A DNA stretch of 64,000 nt from Nicotiana tabacum (Eukaryota > Streptophyta > Magnoliopsida > Solanales > Solanaceae): assembly GCF_000715075.1 (NCBI RefSeq), contig NC_134096.1:118790698-118854697 (forward strand). Direction: 5' to 3'. Of this stretch, positions 47,679 through 59,810 are shown piece after piece. How positions within the stretch are numbered: the first letter of the stretch is position 1; each line of letters starts with the position of its first letter. The notes beneath the pieces are model-generated. The model made no database searches. It was not told the origin of the DNA and saw only the letters and a list, made by a program, of their open reading frames with translations. A program made the translations under genes and the position numbers.

Positions 47679-47958
47679 GACCTATGTGTTAATTTTAATT
47701 CTTGTGTGTCTAATGTTTTCAGTTTTATTTTCTCTGTAAGTACGCATTAATTAAGCACCTCCGATTTCCCTCTGTTTTCCCATCAGTAATAGCTTTCAAG
47801 AACGAAAAATCAATTATTATGACCGTTCACTAACACCCTTTCATTTCCTTTCCTTTCCTGTACTCAACCGTCAAAACCTTTTCTTTTTAATCATCTGAAC
47901 CATCCTTTCTTGTCTTCATTGTTCTTATCGCCCAGAAACCCTTCTTCAAAATCTTCCA

Positions 47959-49350
47959 ATGGCTAAACACTCCAAGAATCCATCTGCCTTCACAAGAAAA
48001 AGTACTCGTTCTAAGGGGAAACCCTCTTCTCAGCCTCCAGAAAAAGTATACCTTGGGTCTGACCACTCAGAAGGGTTTGCCTCTTCTCAGGCAGAACGAT
48101 CTGACCACTCTCACCGAATAGGAGAAAAAGCTCTTGGCAAAAGGCCCATGGAAGACCCCCTTGAATCTTTTACCCCCAAGAAATCCAAAGTAGACCTCTC
48201 GAGTTCTCTAGAGTCTGACCTCAATTTCTGGGATACCCCAAATAGGTGCTTCTTTGTTGCTCTCAAAGACAAGCTCATTGCTCATGGTAGAGTAATCGAT
48301 CTTGATGACATGGAGGCCATCAATTGTAAGGTAAAGAATTTGTTTGTTTTTCAAGGATGGTATAAATTCCTCTCTGTACCCCCTCCCAAAGTTTATGAAC
48401 CTTTAGTGAGGATGTTTTATGCCAATCTTTATTCCAGCAAGCCTGATAAGTTAGAATCCCTAGTTCTAGGAAAACGCATTGTCCTTGATTATGCCATGTT
48501 TGACTCAATTTTTCAGTGTAAGTGCTCTGGCTTTCCCATGCTTTTCAAAAATACTTGGCCTGATGACTTTGAAATCTCTTTTGATCAAGCAAAATGTTGT
48601 ATAGATGAGTGTCCATCTGATTTCCTTCCTAACCAGTTAGGTCCCAGCGATGTTAGTTTTGAAACTCGAGTTCTGGCCCACATTGTTGCAACTACCCTTC
48701 TTCCCCGCACTCGCTCATTCTCCATCTTTTCTCAATGAGACACCTTTCTTGTCTACTGTCTTGTGACCAAACTTAAGGTGAAACTGTCCTCATGGGTCAT
48801 AAACTTCATAATTGAAAGTGCTGATGAGCCCACCAGTCTACCCTATGGTATGTCTATCACCCACATCTTGGAAGCCCACAACATCTCTATCTCAGAATAC
48901 CCCTTTATTTCTATTTCAAAGTCCTAACACTCTAGAGCCTTTGCCAGTATGGGGTATGTGTATGTTAAGGGTTCCTGGGTAAAGAAACAGGAGGGTGAAG
49001 TTAAGAATATTTAGCCTGATTCTAAGATCAAAGCCTGTGTTTCCCATCATAGTGTAAGTGATCCTGATCTTGTAGAAAAATTGACTGTTATTGACAACAA
49101 GCTGACCATCATCAAGGACCTTCTTGCTGCAACTCAATCATCGGTTGGGGACATCCATGCCATCTCCAAAGAGACTGGGTCCATTGTTTAAAAGATAAGG
49201 GTTAAAATTCTCAAACTTGTAGAAAACACAGTCAAAGCCTTCAAGGAAGTACATGACAGGATTGATGGGGTGACAGTTTCAGCTAATGCCAGCTTAGAGC
49301 GTCTAAAGGAGGCGATTTGCAACACTCTCACTTATTTCTTGCGTCGTTAG
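47959..49350 (+). pseudogene. Envelope-position ORF, copy B
   Basis: The same 464-codon frame as copy A, with no length change. Stops at 48736, 48925 and 49189 are at the same codons as in copy A, and a fourth (TAG, 49012) stands where copy A has CAG. The two copies differ by roughly 2-3 percent by eye. The function of this protein family is not established. Confidence 0.8.
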
Positions 49351-49707
49351 TTGTGGATGTTTCAGACAATCTTTTGCCATTTTGTTGTTTTGGACTGGAT
49401 AACCAGTCGCTGGATATTTTTTTTTACTTTTGCTAAACTCTGCATGTCTATAATTTGCAAATATTTGCCTATGATGTGCCTGTCTCTGTTTAATTTCAAT
49501 TGTACATATGCATGTCCCCTCTTTGATGATGACACTAAGGGGAGAAAAGATAGTCATAAATTGCAGGACAAATAGCAGCACTTGTTGAGGGGGAGTTGAC
49601 AGAAGCATATGCAACACGTGTCGAGGGGCAGTCGACTGAAGTACATGCAACACTTGTTGAGGGGGAGTTGACTACAGCAGAGCAAGGCGACAGGGAAGTA
49701 AACTGTT

Positions 49708-49751
<44 letters not shown>

Positions 49752-49779
49752 TTTGTCTTTTTAAAAAAAAGGGGGAGAT
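49351..49779 (+). other. Multiple polypurine-tract region, copy B
   Basis: Repeats the arrangement of copy A, including the 36-bp units, an (AT)n tract (49710-49748) and the last tract AAAAAAAAGGGGGAGAT before the LTR. Confidence 0.75.
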
Positions 49780-50621
49780 TGTTAAATATGAGTTTCATTT
49801 GGTGCAGAATCACAAGGAATAAAATAAAGAAATCAAGATTCCGTATCATTCAAGCATGGACTAAGGAAACAATCTATCAACGGAAGCAAGGGAAAGGAAA
49901 AGTATCAATGATTAGCTATAAAAAAGGAAGAAGTAGCGAAAATCCGGAAGAAAAATCAATCAATGATTTGATAGATGATTGATGGAAGCTAGTATAGGAA
50001 GATCCCAAAATCAAAGAAAAACAAGAGGATAAAGCCCTACACTTGAGATCGTTAAAGCCCGAAATCAGGGGATCCATCATCAATCACTAGAGTAACGGAA
50101 AAATCTGCCCAACGGAAGAAAAGCCTGTCAAGGCCACAAGTCAATGAAGATCAACGAAAACCTGACCTTATTCTTGGAAAGAATCAATTTGCGATTCCGT
50201 TCAAGGATCAATTCCCTTGGGTTTGTAATCTCTCAAGACTCGCGTCAATCAAGAGTCAAGAAGGCCTCACGAAGTATATATATACATATGTTTCAAGCTT
50301 GAATCATATATAATTTGAACGAACCATTATCACTCTTTTTGTTCTACTCCAAACAAGTATTGTATTTGTTTTTAGATATGTTGTGTAATTAGTAAGAGAA
50401 GAAAAAGAGATAAACACTAGTGAGGCATTGTATCAAGAAGGGAAAAGTGACATAGAGACTAAGTTGTTAGTGTAAAGCTACATCAACCATCTTGTACTCG
50501 AGAAATTTCAAATACTGAAAGAGATCACCCTTGCAACCCAAGGGGACTGGACGTAGGAGTCACATTGAATCCGAACCAGTATAAAAATCCTGGTATCTTT
50601 ATTTCCTGCACTTTATTTCTG

Positions 50622-50711
<90 letters not shown>

Positions 50712-50793
50712 CTTATTCTTTGATTTTTAGTACTACATATTATTTTCTTTGGTTTGATATCGACAATTCACCCCTCCCCCTCTTATACTTTCA
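49780..50793 (+). repeat. Downstream (3') LTR of the Sirevirus-like array
   Basis: Colinear with 41875-42848. The (ATT)n tract has grown to about 90 bases (50622-50711). The part after the tract differs from the middle LTR until the shared CAATTCACCCCTC..TACTTTCA end. The following ATTAGT is also shared with the bases after the middle LTR. Confidence 0.9.
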
Positions 50794-51866
50794 ATTAGTT
50801 GTCTTTAATATACATTTTTAAGAAATGTTGGAAATGTTACAAATATAATGCATATTGCATAATCATGTCTAACTTCTAAATTTAAGGAAATCACTACGCA
50901 GCAAATATATCAAGAACTCCTCGCAACGTGTACTTCTTCAATATGAACTGTCTATTGCAGATAGACCTAATTTTGAGAACTTTAATGAATTAATTGTGGA
51001 TTTAAATTATATAGATTGAGAGTGCAAGTATATTTTTGTACTATTAGCGTAAAACAAATTTATGATTTTTTATAATTTATGAATCAATATTTATTAAATA
51101 AAAATTACTTGTAATTATTTTTTATTCGTGTTTTGATAATTGCGGTTACTTTTAAATAAAAATGTACGAATCAATATTTATTACATAAACCCATGCATGA
51201 ACGAATACAATTCTCGTTTTTGCGGGATTTAGACATCTTTTGCCCTTTTTAAATCCGAATTCTTTTTTTTGGTCCTCTTCTTGACCTTGGTTCAAGTGAA
51301 AGATTATGAAAACGGGATTTCATCAGAAACAAGCCACACGCTTCTCCTCGTAAAGAACAGTACTGTAACCATTAAGGAGGAGAGAAAGTAAACACTTAAT
51401 GGCAAAGCAAAATATGGAAAATATGCTATTGCGGCTGTTAACATTCGATGCATTTGACCCTTAAAAAAAGTCTTAATATTTAAGTAATTGATGCAAGATA
51501 CAAATATAAGTTTTTGACTTATAGTATTTTGTAATTTTCTTTCATTATACTAGTATCTTTTCCTTTATTTTGTTTTCAAAGAGAAGAACTCCGATTACAC
51601 TCAATAGCAGAAAATATCACCTTCAATAACCAAATATTACCCAAAATAAGGTAAATTGACAAATTTTCAAGTCCGTGCGATAGCCATGCTGGAGAGTCAC
51701 GCTCGCTAAGGGATTAATAAGCCAACGTATTGACAAATTCATAAATCACTAAGTGGTGATTCGCGTATCTCTGTACTATAAGTACGTGCAAACTTGGCAT
51801 CAATCAACTCTCTACCTTCTTAATACTGTTTATAACTTAAAATCATGGGTGTATCTGCGTCAAAAT
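50794..51866. other. Intergenic, AT-rich; no gene seen
   Basis: Lies between the Sirevirus-like array and the gypsy palindrome. Contains no supported ORF or clear repeat. Confidence 0.55.
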
Positions 51867-53732
51867 TGTCACGACCCAGAATTCTCACCGTCAGAACCGT
51901 GATGACGCCTAACACTCCACTTGCTAGGCAAGCCGACGTTAGAGAGTTATTAAGCCAATCCTTATTCAATTCAGTAAATAACAGCAAATAAGCTAAAATG
52001 AAATACAACAAGTGCGGAATGATATGGAAACTTTATTAATTTCTACCACCCGGATCTGGAGTCACAACTCACGAGCTACTATGATTTACTACAAACAAAG
52101 TCTGAAAAGGGAAAATACACTGTTTTGAAGTAAGAAAACAGTAAATGATAAACTAGGAAGAGACTCCAGGGTCTGCGGACGCCAGCAGGTCTACCTTGGG
52201 TCTCCTGACAGCAAACTCAAGTTGCTAAGCCTCATGATCAGCTAGGGCCGGTACCAAAATCTGCACAAGAAGTGCAAAGTGCAGTATCAGTACAACAGAC
52301 CCCATGTACTGGTAAGTTTCGAGCCTAACCTTGACGAAGTAGTCACGAGGCTATGACAAGACACCCACATGATAAACCTGTGCAGATAACATTATATGTA
52401 CCAGAAAATAACAATAACAGCTAAACATATACTATTGGGAGTAGGGGCACGCTAAAGGGGCACAAGATATAAGAGATATAATGGGAATAATAACCAGAAC
52501 AGTTAATATGCTTTTAACCAGTGAAAATAACTAAACACAATGAAGAAAATTGTACGGCATCACCCTTCGTGCTTTTACTCTCAGCCTCACAATATAAATC
52601 ATTAGATACGGCACGGCATCACCCTTCATGCATTAACTCTCATAACATGGTACGGCATCATCCTTCATGCATTAACACTCACAATATGGCACAACATCAC
52701 CCTTCGTGCATTAACACTCACAATATGGCACGACATCACCTTTCATGCATTAACACTCTCCCTTACCACATAACAATGGACAAGTAATAGCAGGGAGATA
52801 GAATCAACAAGAACAAACTTTACTTCAATAATGGTTTCACACTACCAATCTCAACTTTAGAATCAAAACTAAATTATTACAAAAGCCCGTAAACACGATA
52901 AGAACGATCAATTAGTGAGTAAGTAGTCTAAGCATGGATAACAAGATCAAAGTAAGCAATAAACTACAAGGAACAAGTCCCACCCGCATGCTTTAACTTG
53001 ACAACAACGCATAAGTACTCGTCACCTCACATATACGTTGTACCCAACATCTAAACATATAGCAAATAGGCAAACAAGCCCTAATCCCTCAAGTCAAGGT
53101 TAACTACGATACTTACCTCACTTTGCAAAAGAATTTCAAGATTCCAATACTCCTTTGTCTCGCGAATTCGTGTTTGAAATATTCAAATCTAATCACAAAA
53201 AATTCAACATACTCAACACGAATCGTACGAACTAATTCTACATGAAATTATAAATTTTCCGGATTAAAATCCAAATTTTATTTTAAAAATTAACAGTGGG
53301 ATCCACGTCTCAAATCCTGGAAGAACTCATAAAATCCGAACACTCATTCCGATACGAGTTCAACCATATAAAAAGTATCGTATTCTGACATCAGATTGCC
53401 TTTCAAATCCTCAATTAAAGTTTTGTTTGAAGATTTCTACCATTTTCAATCTAATCTTTACCCAATTGTACTCAACAATCTCCCCAAATATCTTATTGGT
53501 ACATGAATATATAAATAATACTCTCATACCCAAGAATCATACTCCTAATCAACTATCTTCTTCAAAATTGAACCGAAACCGAAAACCGAACCGAAACCGA
53601 AGCTTAATGGCTTATTGGTATCGGGTTAACGGTTTAACGGACGGGGAACGGATTGAAATATTTTTATTATCGGCTTATCGGTTTGGGGGCGGATTATTCA
53701 ATTTTCTTAACGGATAATCCGTTAACCCGTTA

Positions 53733-53792
<60 letters not shown>

Positions 53793-54680
53793 TTTCAAAA
53801 ACCCTTTCACTTCTTCCAGTACTCCATCTCTAAGTTCTAACGCATAATTCCTAAATAATCAGAACCCTTACGTACTATGCATCAGAAGATCCCAGGCTTG
53901 GCTTAGCTTAGCTTATTCTCCCACCCTACAACAAGATTGTTTAAGATGCTGTCTATGGTTCACCTCTGCTTTTGTTTTTTTAAAACTAATTCATGTTGTC
54001 TATTTTTAATAGAAGAACAACAGTGTTGTGCCACAATATTTTTCACTCTACAACACATGACACACTACATCATCCTTATGTAGGCGTTAACAGACATGTA
54101 TGTCTGGACTCAATGTGTAATTTTCTATTCTAAATTTGTATGCTAGGCGGTCAACAAATAATTAATGAACGCAATATAGATTGAATTAGGCCGATAAACC
54201 GCCCAATAACCGCCCGATAAGAGCTAAACCGTTACCAATCCGCCCGATATCTTATCGGGTGGCTAGCGGATTAATACATTTAAAATCCGATAACCGTTAA
54301 GCCAAACCATTAAGAGTAATTAACCGTCCAATCAGCCCGATAAGCAGTCCTATAATCAACCATCTTCTACCCAAATTCAAAATTGAGAACTAGGGTATGG
54401 AAACTTCCCTCTTAGAGGAAGAACTTGTGAGATTTCCTTGTTAATCTTCCAAGATTTGAGCAAGACTTGAAGAATAATTAGCCTAGTATTTCCTCTCTCT
54501 AAAATACTCTCCCTTCTCCCTAAAACATCAGAATTTTTGCTCAAAAATGACCCTTTGCGTGTATTTAACGAAGTTGGGTCGGGTTGTAAAAATCCATAAA
54601 TGAAGCTCCGGTACAGGGTCTGCGATCGCATAATCGATATGCGGACCGCATATCGGTCGCATAATTGGTGTCCAAAACTT
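51867..54680 (-). repeat. Left arm of a gypsy LTR palindrome (LTR in minus orientation)
   Basis: It starts TGTCACGACCC, as Tekay-like LTRs do. It is the reverse complement of 54726-56756 along its whole length except for an insertion at about 53554-54350. It contains a minisatellite of about 39 bp (GGCATCACCCTTC..TGCATTAACACTC, 52555-52765). It lacks the distal U3 segment (about 0.7 kb) that full LTRs such as 7450-10342 carry. Confidence 0.88.
53554..54350. mobile_element. Unclassified insertion in the palindrome's left arm
   Basis: The right arm has no equivalent of this stretch. The flanks share a direct repeat of about 15 bases, TAATCAAC(T/C)ATCTTCT (53546 and 54354). Inside are GAACCGAAACCG repeats, many CGGTTTAACGG/CCGTTAACC words in both orientations near both ends (53600-53735, 54185-54345), and (AT)n at 53735-53789. 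There is no ORF. Subterminal repeats in both orientations suggest a DNA transposon or foldback element; the long direct repeat would fit a LINE/SINE mechanism better. Undecided. Confidence 0.5.
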
Positions 54681-54725
54681 GGCAAACATCTGCCTGGGTC
54701 TGCGGTCACTCATAGCAAGTATTTC
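54681..54725. other. Spacer at the centre of the LTR palindrome
   Basis: 45 bases between GGTGTCCAAAACTT (ends 54680) and AAGTTTTGGACACC (starts 54726). Smaller perfect palindromes such as CGATATGCGGACCGCATATCG lie in both arms beside it. Confidence 0.8.
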
Positions 54726-56756
54726 AAGTTTTGGACACCAATTATGCGACCGATATGCGGTCCGCATATCTATTATGCAATCGCAGACCCTGTACCGGAG
54801 CTACATTTTTGGGTTTTTACAACCCGAACCGACTTCGTTAAATACATGCAAAGGGTCATTTTTGAGCAAAACTTCTGATATTTTAGAGAAAAAGGAGAGT
54901 ATTTTAGAGAGAGAGAGAAAATCCTAGGCTAATTACTCTTCAAGGCTTGCTCAAATCTTGGAAGATTAACAAGGAAATCTCACAAATTCTTCCTCTAAGA
55001 GGGAAGTTTCCATACCCTAGTTCTCAATTTTGAATTTGGGTAGAAGATGGTTGATTAGGAGTATGATTCTTGGGTATGAGAGTCATGTACCAATAAGATT
55101 TATGGGGAGATTGTTGAGTACAAATGGGTAAAGATTGGATTGAAAATGGTAGAAATCTTCAAACAAAAATTTAATTGAGGATTTGAAAGGCAATCCGATG
55201 TCGGAATTCGATAATTTTTGTATGGTTGAACTCGTATCGGAATGGGTGTTCGGATTTTATGAGTTCTTCCAGGATTCGAGATATGGGTGCCACTGTTATT
55301 TTTAAAATAAATTTTGGATTTTAATCCAGAAAATTTATAATTTCATGTAGAATTAGTTCGTACGATTTGTGTTGAGTATGTTGAATTATTTGTGATTAGA
55401 TTTGAAGCTTTTAGACTTGAATTCGCGAGGCAAAGGAGTATTGGAATCTTGAAATTTGTTTGCAAAGCGAGGTAAGTGTCGTGGTTAACCTTGACTCGAG
55501 GGATTAGGACTTGTTTGCCTATTTGCTATATGTTTAGATGTTGGGTATAACGTATATGTGAGGTGACGAGTACTTATGCGTAGTTGTCAGGTTAAAGCAT
55601 GCGGGTGGGACTTGTTCCTTGTAGTTTATTGCTTACTTTGATCTTGTTATCCATGCTTAGACTACTTACTCACTAATTTATCGTTCTTATCGTATTTACG
55701 GTTGTAATAATTGAGTTTTGATTCTAAAATTGAGATTGGTAGTGTGGAACCATTGTTGAAATAAAGCTTGTTCTTGTTGATTCTATCTCCCTGCTATTAC
55801 TTGTCCATTGTTATATGGTAAGCGAGAGTGTTAATGCACAAAGGGTGATATCGTACCATATTGTGAGTGTTAATACACTAAGGGTGATGCCGTACCATAT
55901 TATGAGTGTTAATACACGAAGGGTGATGTCGTGCCATGTTATGAGAGTTAATGCACGAAGGGTGATGCTGTGCCATGTTATGAGAGTTAATGCACGAAGG
56001 GTGATGTCGTGCCGTATCTAATGATTTATATTGTGAGGTTGATAGTAAAATCATGAAGGTTGATGCCGTGCAATTTCATTTATTGTGTTTAGTTGTTTTC
56101 ACTGGTTAAAAGCATATTAACTATTCTGGTTATTATTCCCGTCGTATCTCTTATATCTTGTGCCCTTTTAGCATGCCCCTACTCCCAATAGTACATGTTT
56201 AGCTGTTATTGTTGTTTTCTGGTATATATACTGTTATATGCACAGGTTTATCATGTGGGTGTCTTGTCATAGCCTCGTGACTACTTCGTCGAGGTTAGGC
56301 TCAAAACTTACCAGTACATAGGGTATGTTGTACTAATACAATACTCTGCACTTCTTGTGTAGATTTTGGTATCGTCCCTAGCTGATCGTGAGGCTTAGCA
56401 ACTTGGATTTGCTATCAAGAGACCCAAGGTAGATATGCTAGCATCCGCAGACCCTGGAGTCTCTTCCTAGTTTATCATTTACTATTTCCTTACTTCAAAA
56501 TAGTGTATTTTCCCTTTTCAGACTCTGTTTGTAGTAAATCATAGTAGCTCGTGAGTTGTGACTCCAGATCCGGGTGGTAGAAATTAATGAAGTTTCCATA
56601 TCATTCTGCACTCACTGTATTTCATTTTAGCTTATTTGCTGTTAGTTACTAAATTGAATAAGGATTGGCTTAATAATTCTCTAATGTTGGCTTACCTAGC
56701 AAGTGGAGTGTTAGGCGCCATCACGGTCCCGACGATGGGAATTCCGGGTCGTGATA
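54726..56756 (+). repeat. Right arm of the palindrome: 5' LTR of gypsy element C
   Basis: Plus-orientation LTR ending GGGTCGTGATA, directly followed by a primer site and gag. It is about 2.0 kb and starts inside the CpG-rich repeat zone, so its U3 end is missing just as in the left arm. Similarity between arms is about 95 percent by eye over the stretches I compared. Confidence 0.88.
55825..56017 (+). repeat. 39-bp LTR minisatellite (five units)
   Basis: Units of the type GAGTGTTAATGCACGAAGGG followed by TGATGCCGTGCCATATTAT, 38-39 bp each. The same array occurs inverted at 52555-52765 and again at 59811-59965. Confidence 0.85.
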
Positions 56757-56758
56757 GT

Positions 56759-56770
56759 TGGTATTAGAGC
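56759..56770 (+). other. Primer-binding site of gypsy element C
   Basis: TGGTATTAGAGC, one C-to-T change from the initiator-Met complement, two bases after the LTR. Confidence 0.88.
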
Positions 56771-56957
56771 ACTAGGTTACTTAGGTCTCATGAGTCACGA
56801 GCAATCTTAGTAGAGTCTTAAGGATCGGTACGGAGACGTCTGTACTTATCTTTCAGGGGCTATGAAGTTTAGGAACAATATCACTTCTTTCTTATTCTGT
56901 CGTGTGATTTTATTCTTTCATCGATGATTGAACCATTCTATTCTAATTCTCTCACAG

Positions 56958-58230
56958 ATGGTGAGAACACGTAATACATCTACCGATGGATAGGGACCAG
57001 AGCCCCCGGTGGCAATTATGGCCAGGGGTAGAGGTCGAAGCCGAGGTCATGCTAGAGGCCAAAGCAGAGGTAGAGGTAGAGCTCAGTCTAGAGCTCAAGA
57101 AGCAAAACTTGTTGTAGAAACTCAGGTGGATCTTCAAGAGGAGGTTCTAGTTCAAACTGTACCAGTTGGACCAGTTCAGGTCCCAGAAGGATTCATAGCT
57201 ACTCCAGTACTTCAAGACGCTCTAGTCCGTTTGGTGAGTCTTATGGAGGGCGTGGCCCAGAATGGTATGTTTCTAGTGGCACCAGCCGTCTCACAGGATG
57301 GGGGAGGAGCACAAACTCCCACTACTCCCGCTCCGGAGCAGATGGCTCCCCAGTATCAGGCTCCAGCAGCCCCGCCAGTTAGGGTAGTTCAGCCAGTCGT
57401 TGCGGCACATGCCGGTGATACGCCCGCCATGTCTTCTGAGGCCTTATTAAGACTGTATAAGGTTACCAATCTCTTTCCATTTCACTTAAGTGGTACACTT
57501 TCTGAGGACCCATCGGATTATCTTGACCCTTGCCATGAGGTGCTGCGGAACATGGGTATAGTTGAGACCATTTGGGGTCGATTTTGCTATATTTCAGATG
57601 ACGGGTTCCTCCAAGAGGTGGTGGAGAGATTTTATGTTAACCAGACCAGTTGGATCACCTACACTGACTTGGGAGCAGTTCTCACGGATATTTCTAGAGA
57701 AGTTCCTCCCTATCATATTGAGAGAGGATTACCGCAGGTAATTTGAGCGTCTGCAGCAGGGCAATATGACTGTTACTCAGTATGAGTCCCGTTTTGTGGA
57801 TCTAGCCCGTCATGCTCTCCTTTTACTTCCTACCGAGGGAGAGAGAGTGAGGAGGTTTATTGAGGGACTTACTCACCCTATTATGCTTCAGATGGCCAAG
57901 GAGTTGCTAGGAGGATCGAGATGGTTCTTGCACAGGAGAGAGGGCATGGGTCTGATAAGAGGCCTCGTCAGTTCGGTGGGTTCAGTGGTGCCTCGTCTAG
58001 GGCCAGGGGTAATTTTGGTAGGGGTCATCCTCCCAGGCCATTTTATTCAGCGCTCCAGGCATCCTACAATGCACCACCAGCTCCTATCAGTGCACCTCTG
58101 ATCCAGAGTTTTTAGGGTGGATACTCAGGTAGATAGGGACAATTTCAGGGTCAGCAGTCACAGCAGCCGAGGTCTTGTTATACTTGTGGTGACCCGAGGC
58201 ACATTGCTAGATTCTGCCCCAGTTCTTAGG
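56958..58230 (+). pseudogene. Gypsy C gag
   Basis: Starts ATGGTGAGAACACG with a stop after 11 codons (56991), then an Arg/Gly-rich segment (MARGRGRSRGHARGQSRGRG) and a Pro/Val linker. The capsid core is shifted between frames (57009-57746, then 57766-58101; MTVTQYESRFVDLARHALLL, RRFIEGLTHPIMLQMA). The nucleocapsid knuckle CYTCGDPRHIARFC (58176-58217) is intact, unlike that of element A. Several stops and frameshifts. Confidence 0.82.
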
Positions 58231-58235
58231 GCAGC

Positions 58236-59150
58236 ATGCAACAACAATGTTCTAGTTTTATGATGCCAACACTGGTTGCTTCACCACCTGCTCAGCCAGC
58301 TAGAGGTAGGGGTCATGCAGCTAGAGGTGGAAGTCAGACCCTTAGAGGTAGAGGTCAGGCCGTTAGAGGTGGAGGCCAGCCAGTTAGAGGCCGTCCCAAG
58401 GATGCAATTCAGAGTGGTGGGGCCCAACCCCAATTTTATGCTTTTCCAGCTAGGCCTGAGGCTGATTCATCTGATGCCGTGATTATAGGTATTGTTCCAG
58501 TTTGCCATAGAGATGCTTCAGTTCTATTTGATACAGGATATACTTATTCCTATGTGTCCTCTTATTTTGCTTCATTTCTGGTGATGCCTCATGATTCTCT
58601 AAGTGCTCCTGTGTGTGTGTCCACTCCGGTGGGAGATTCTATCATGGTAGATTATATCTATCGTTCGTGTGTGGTTACTATTGGGAGTCTTGAGACTAGT
58701 GTGGATCTTCTACTTCTTGATATGGTAGATTTTGATATCATCTTGGGTATGGATTGTCTGTTACCTTATCGTGCTATATTGGATTGTCATGCCAAGACGG
58801 TGACCCTATCCATGCCGGGGTTACCTCGATTAGAGTGGAAAGAAACTCCTGGTCATTCTACCAGCAGGGTTATTTCTTATATGAAGGCTCGACATATGAT
58901 CGGGAAAGGGTGTCTAGCCTATTTGGCTTATATTCGTGATTCCAGTGCGGATGTTCCTTCTATGGACTCAGTACCAGTTGTTCGTGAATTTCCAGAAGTA
59001 TTCCCTGCAAATTTTCCGGGGATGCCACCCGACAGAGATATAGACTTTTGTATTGATTTGGCTTCGGGCACTGCCCATTTCTATTCCACCATACCATATG
59101 GCCCCGCCGGAACTGAAAGAAGTAAAGGAGCAGTTACAAGACTTGCTTGA
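58236..59150 (+). pseudogene. Gypsy C protease region
   Basis: Open over about 300 codons. It begins with Gly/Arg-rich repeats (ARGRGHAARGGSQTLRGRGQ), then the protease site VLFDTGYTYSYVSSYFA with DTG, IILGMDCLLPYRAILDC, and the junction [17 protein letters not shown]. It slips out of frame at about 59070, where RT continues in another phase. Confidence 0.85.
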
Positions 59151-59810
59151 TCAGGGATTCATTAGAACCAGTGTCTCGCCCTGGGGTGCACCAGTATTAT
59201 TTGTAAAGAAGAAAGATAGTTCAATGCGAATGTGTATAGATTATCGGCAGTTGAACAAGGCTACTATCAAGAACAAGTATCCACTGCCAAGAATTGATGA
59301 CTTATTCGATCAGCTTCAGGGTGCTAAGGTGTTTTTAAAGGTCGACTTGAGGTATGGTTACCATCAGTTGAAGATTAAGGCATCTGTTATCCCTAAGACA
59401 ACTATTTGGACTCGGTATGGACATTATGAATTCTTAGTGTTGTCATTTGGGTTGACAAATGCCCCAGCAGCATTTATGGATTTGATGAATCGGGTGTTCA
59501 AGCCCTATTTGGATTCTTTTGCGGTTGTATTCATTGATGATATCTTGATGTACTCCAGCAATCGAGAGGAGCATGAGCAGCATCTTCGGAGTGTGCTTCA
59601 GACTTTGAAGAATAATCAGTTATATGCCAAATTTTCAAAATGTGAATTTTGGTTAGACTCAGTTGCCTTTTTGGGGCATGTTGTATCGGCAGAAGGCATA
59701 TAAGTGGATCCTAAGAAGATTGAGGCTGTTCAGAATTGGCCTAGACCTACTTCAGTTATAGAGATCTAGAGTTTCCTGGGTTTGGCAGGTTATTATCGTC
59801 GGTTCGTGGA
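59053..59810 (+). pseudogene. Gypsy C reverse transcriptase, 3' truncated
   Basis: [59 protein letters not shown] and the catalytic FIDDI (59530-59544) are all present. The frame meets stops at 59701 and 59767, then is cut after the YYRRFVE block at about 59808. The thumb, RNase H and integrase are gone. Confidence 0.87.

Larger units (their letters stand above)
39426..50793 (+). mobile_element. Sirevirus-like copia elements in partial tandem array
   Basis: The order is: 3' part of an internal region (39426-41874), LTR (41875-42848), complete internal region (42849-49779), LTR (49780-50793). The two internal copies match at a constant offset of 7920 bases for about 2 kb, and LTR-to-LTR distance is 7905, so the unit is about 7.9 kb. 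Sirevirus features seen are an extra ORF after pol in the envelope position, several G-rich polypurine-type tracts before the 3' LTR, and an iMet primer site. All ORFs are broken. Confidence 0.85.

Noticed and set aside
47959..49350. Functional retroviral envelope gene
   Set aside because: Four in-frame stops, and no visible signal peptide, furin-type site or membrane anchor.
52521..52787. Repetitive open frame with His-Pro-Ser-Cys-Ile units
   Set aside because: A translation of the LTR minisatellite, and its inverted copy at 55815-56021 gives another unrelated repetitive frame.
55825..56017. Regular direct repeats with spacers, CRISPR-like
   Set aside because: The units are contiguous LTR minisatellites of 38-39 bp with no unique spacers, in plant DNA and repeated in three LTR copies.
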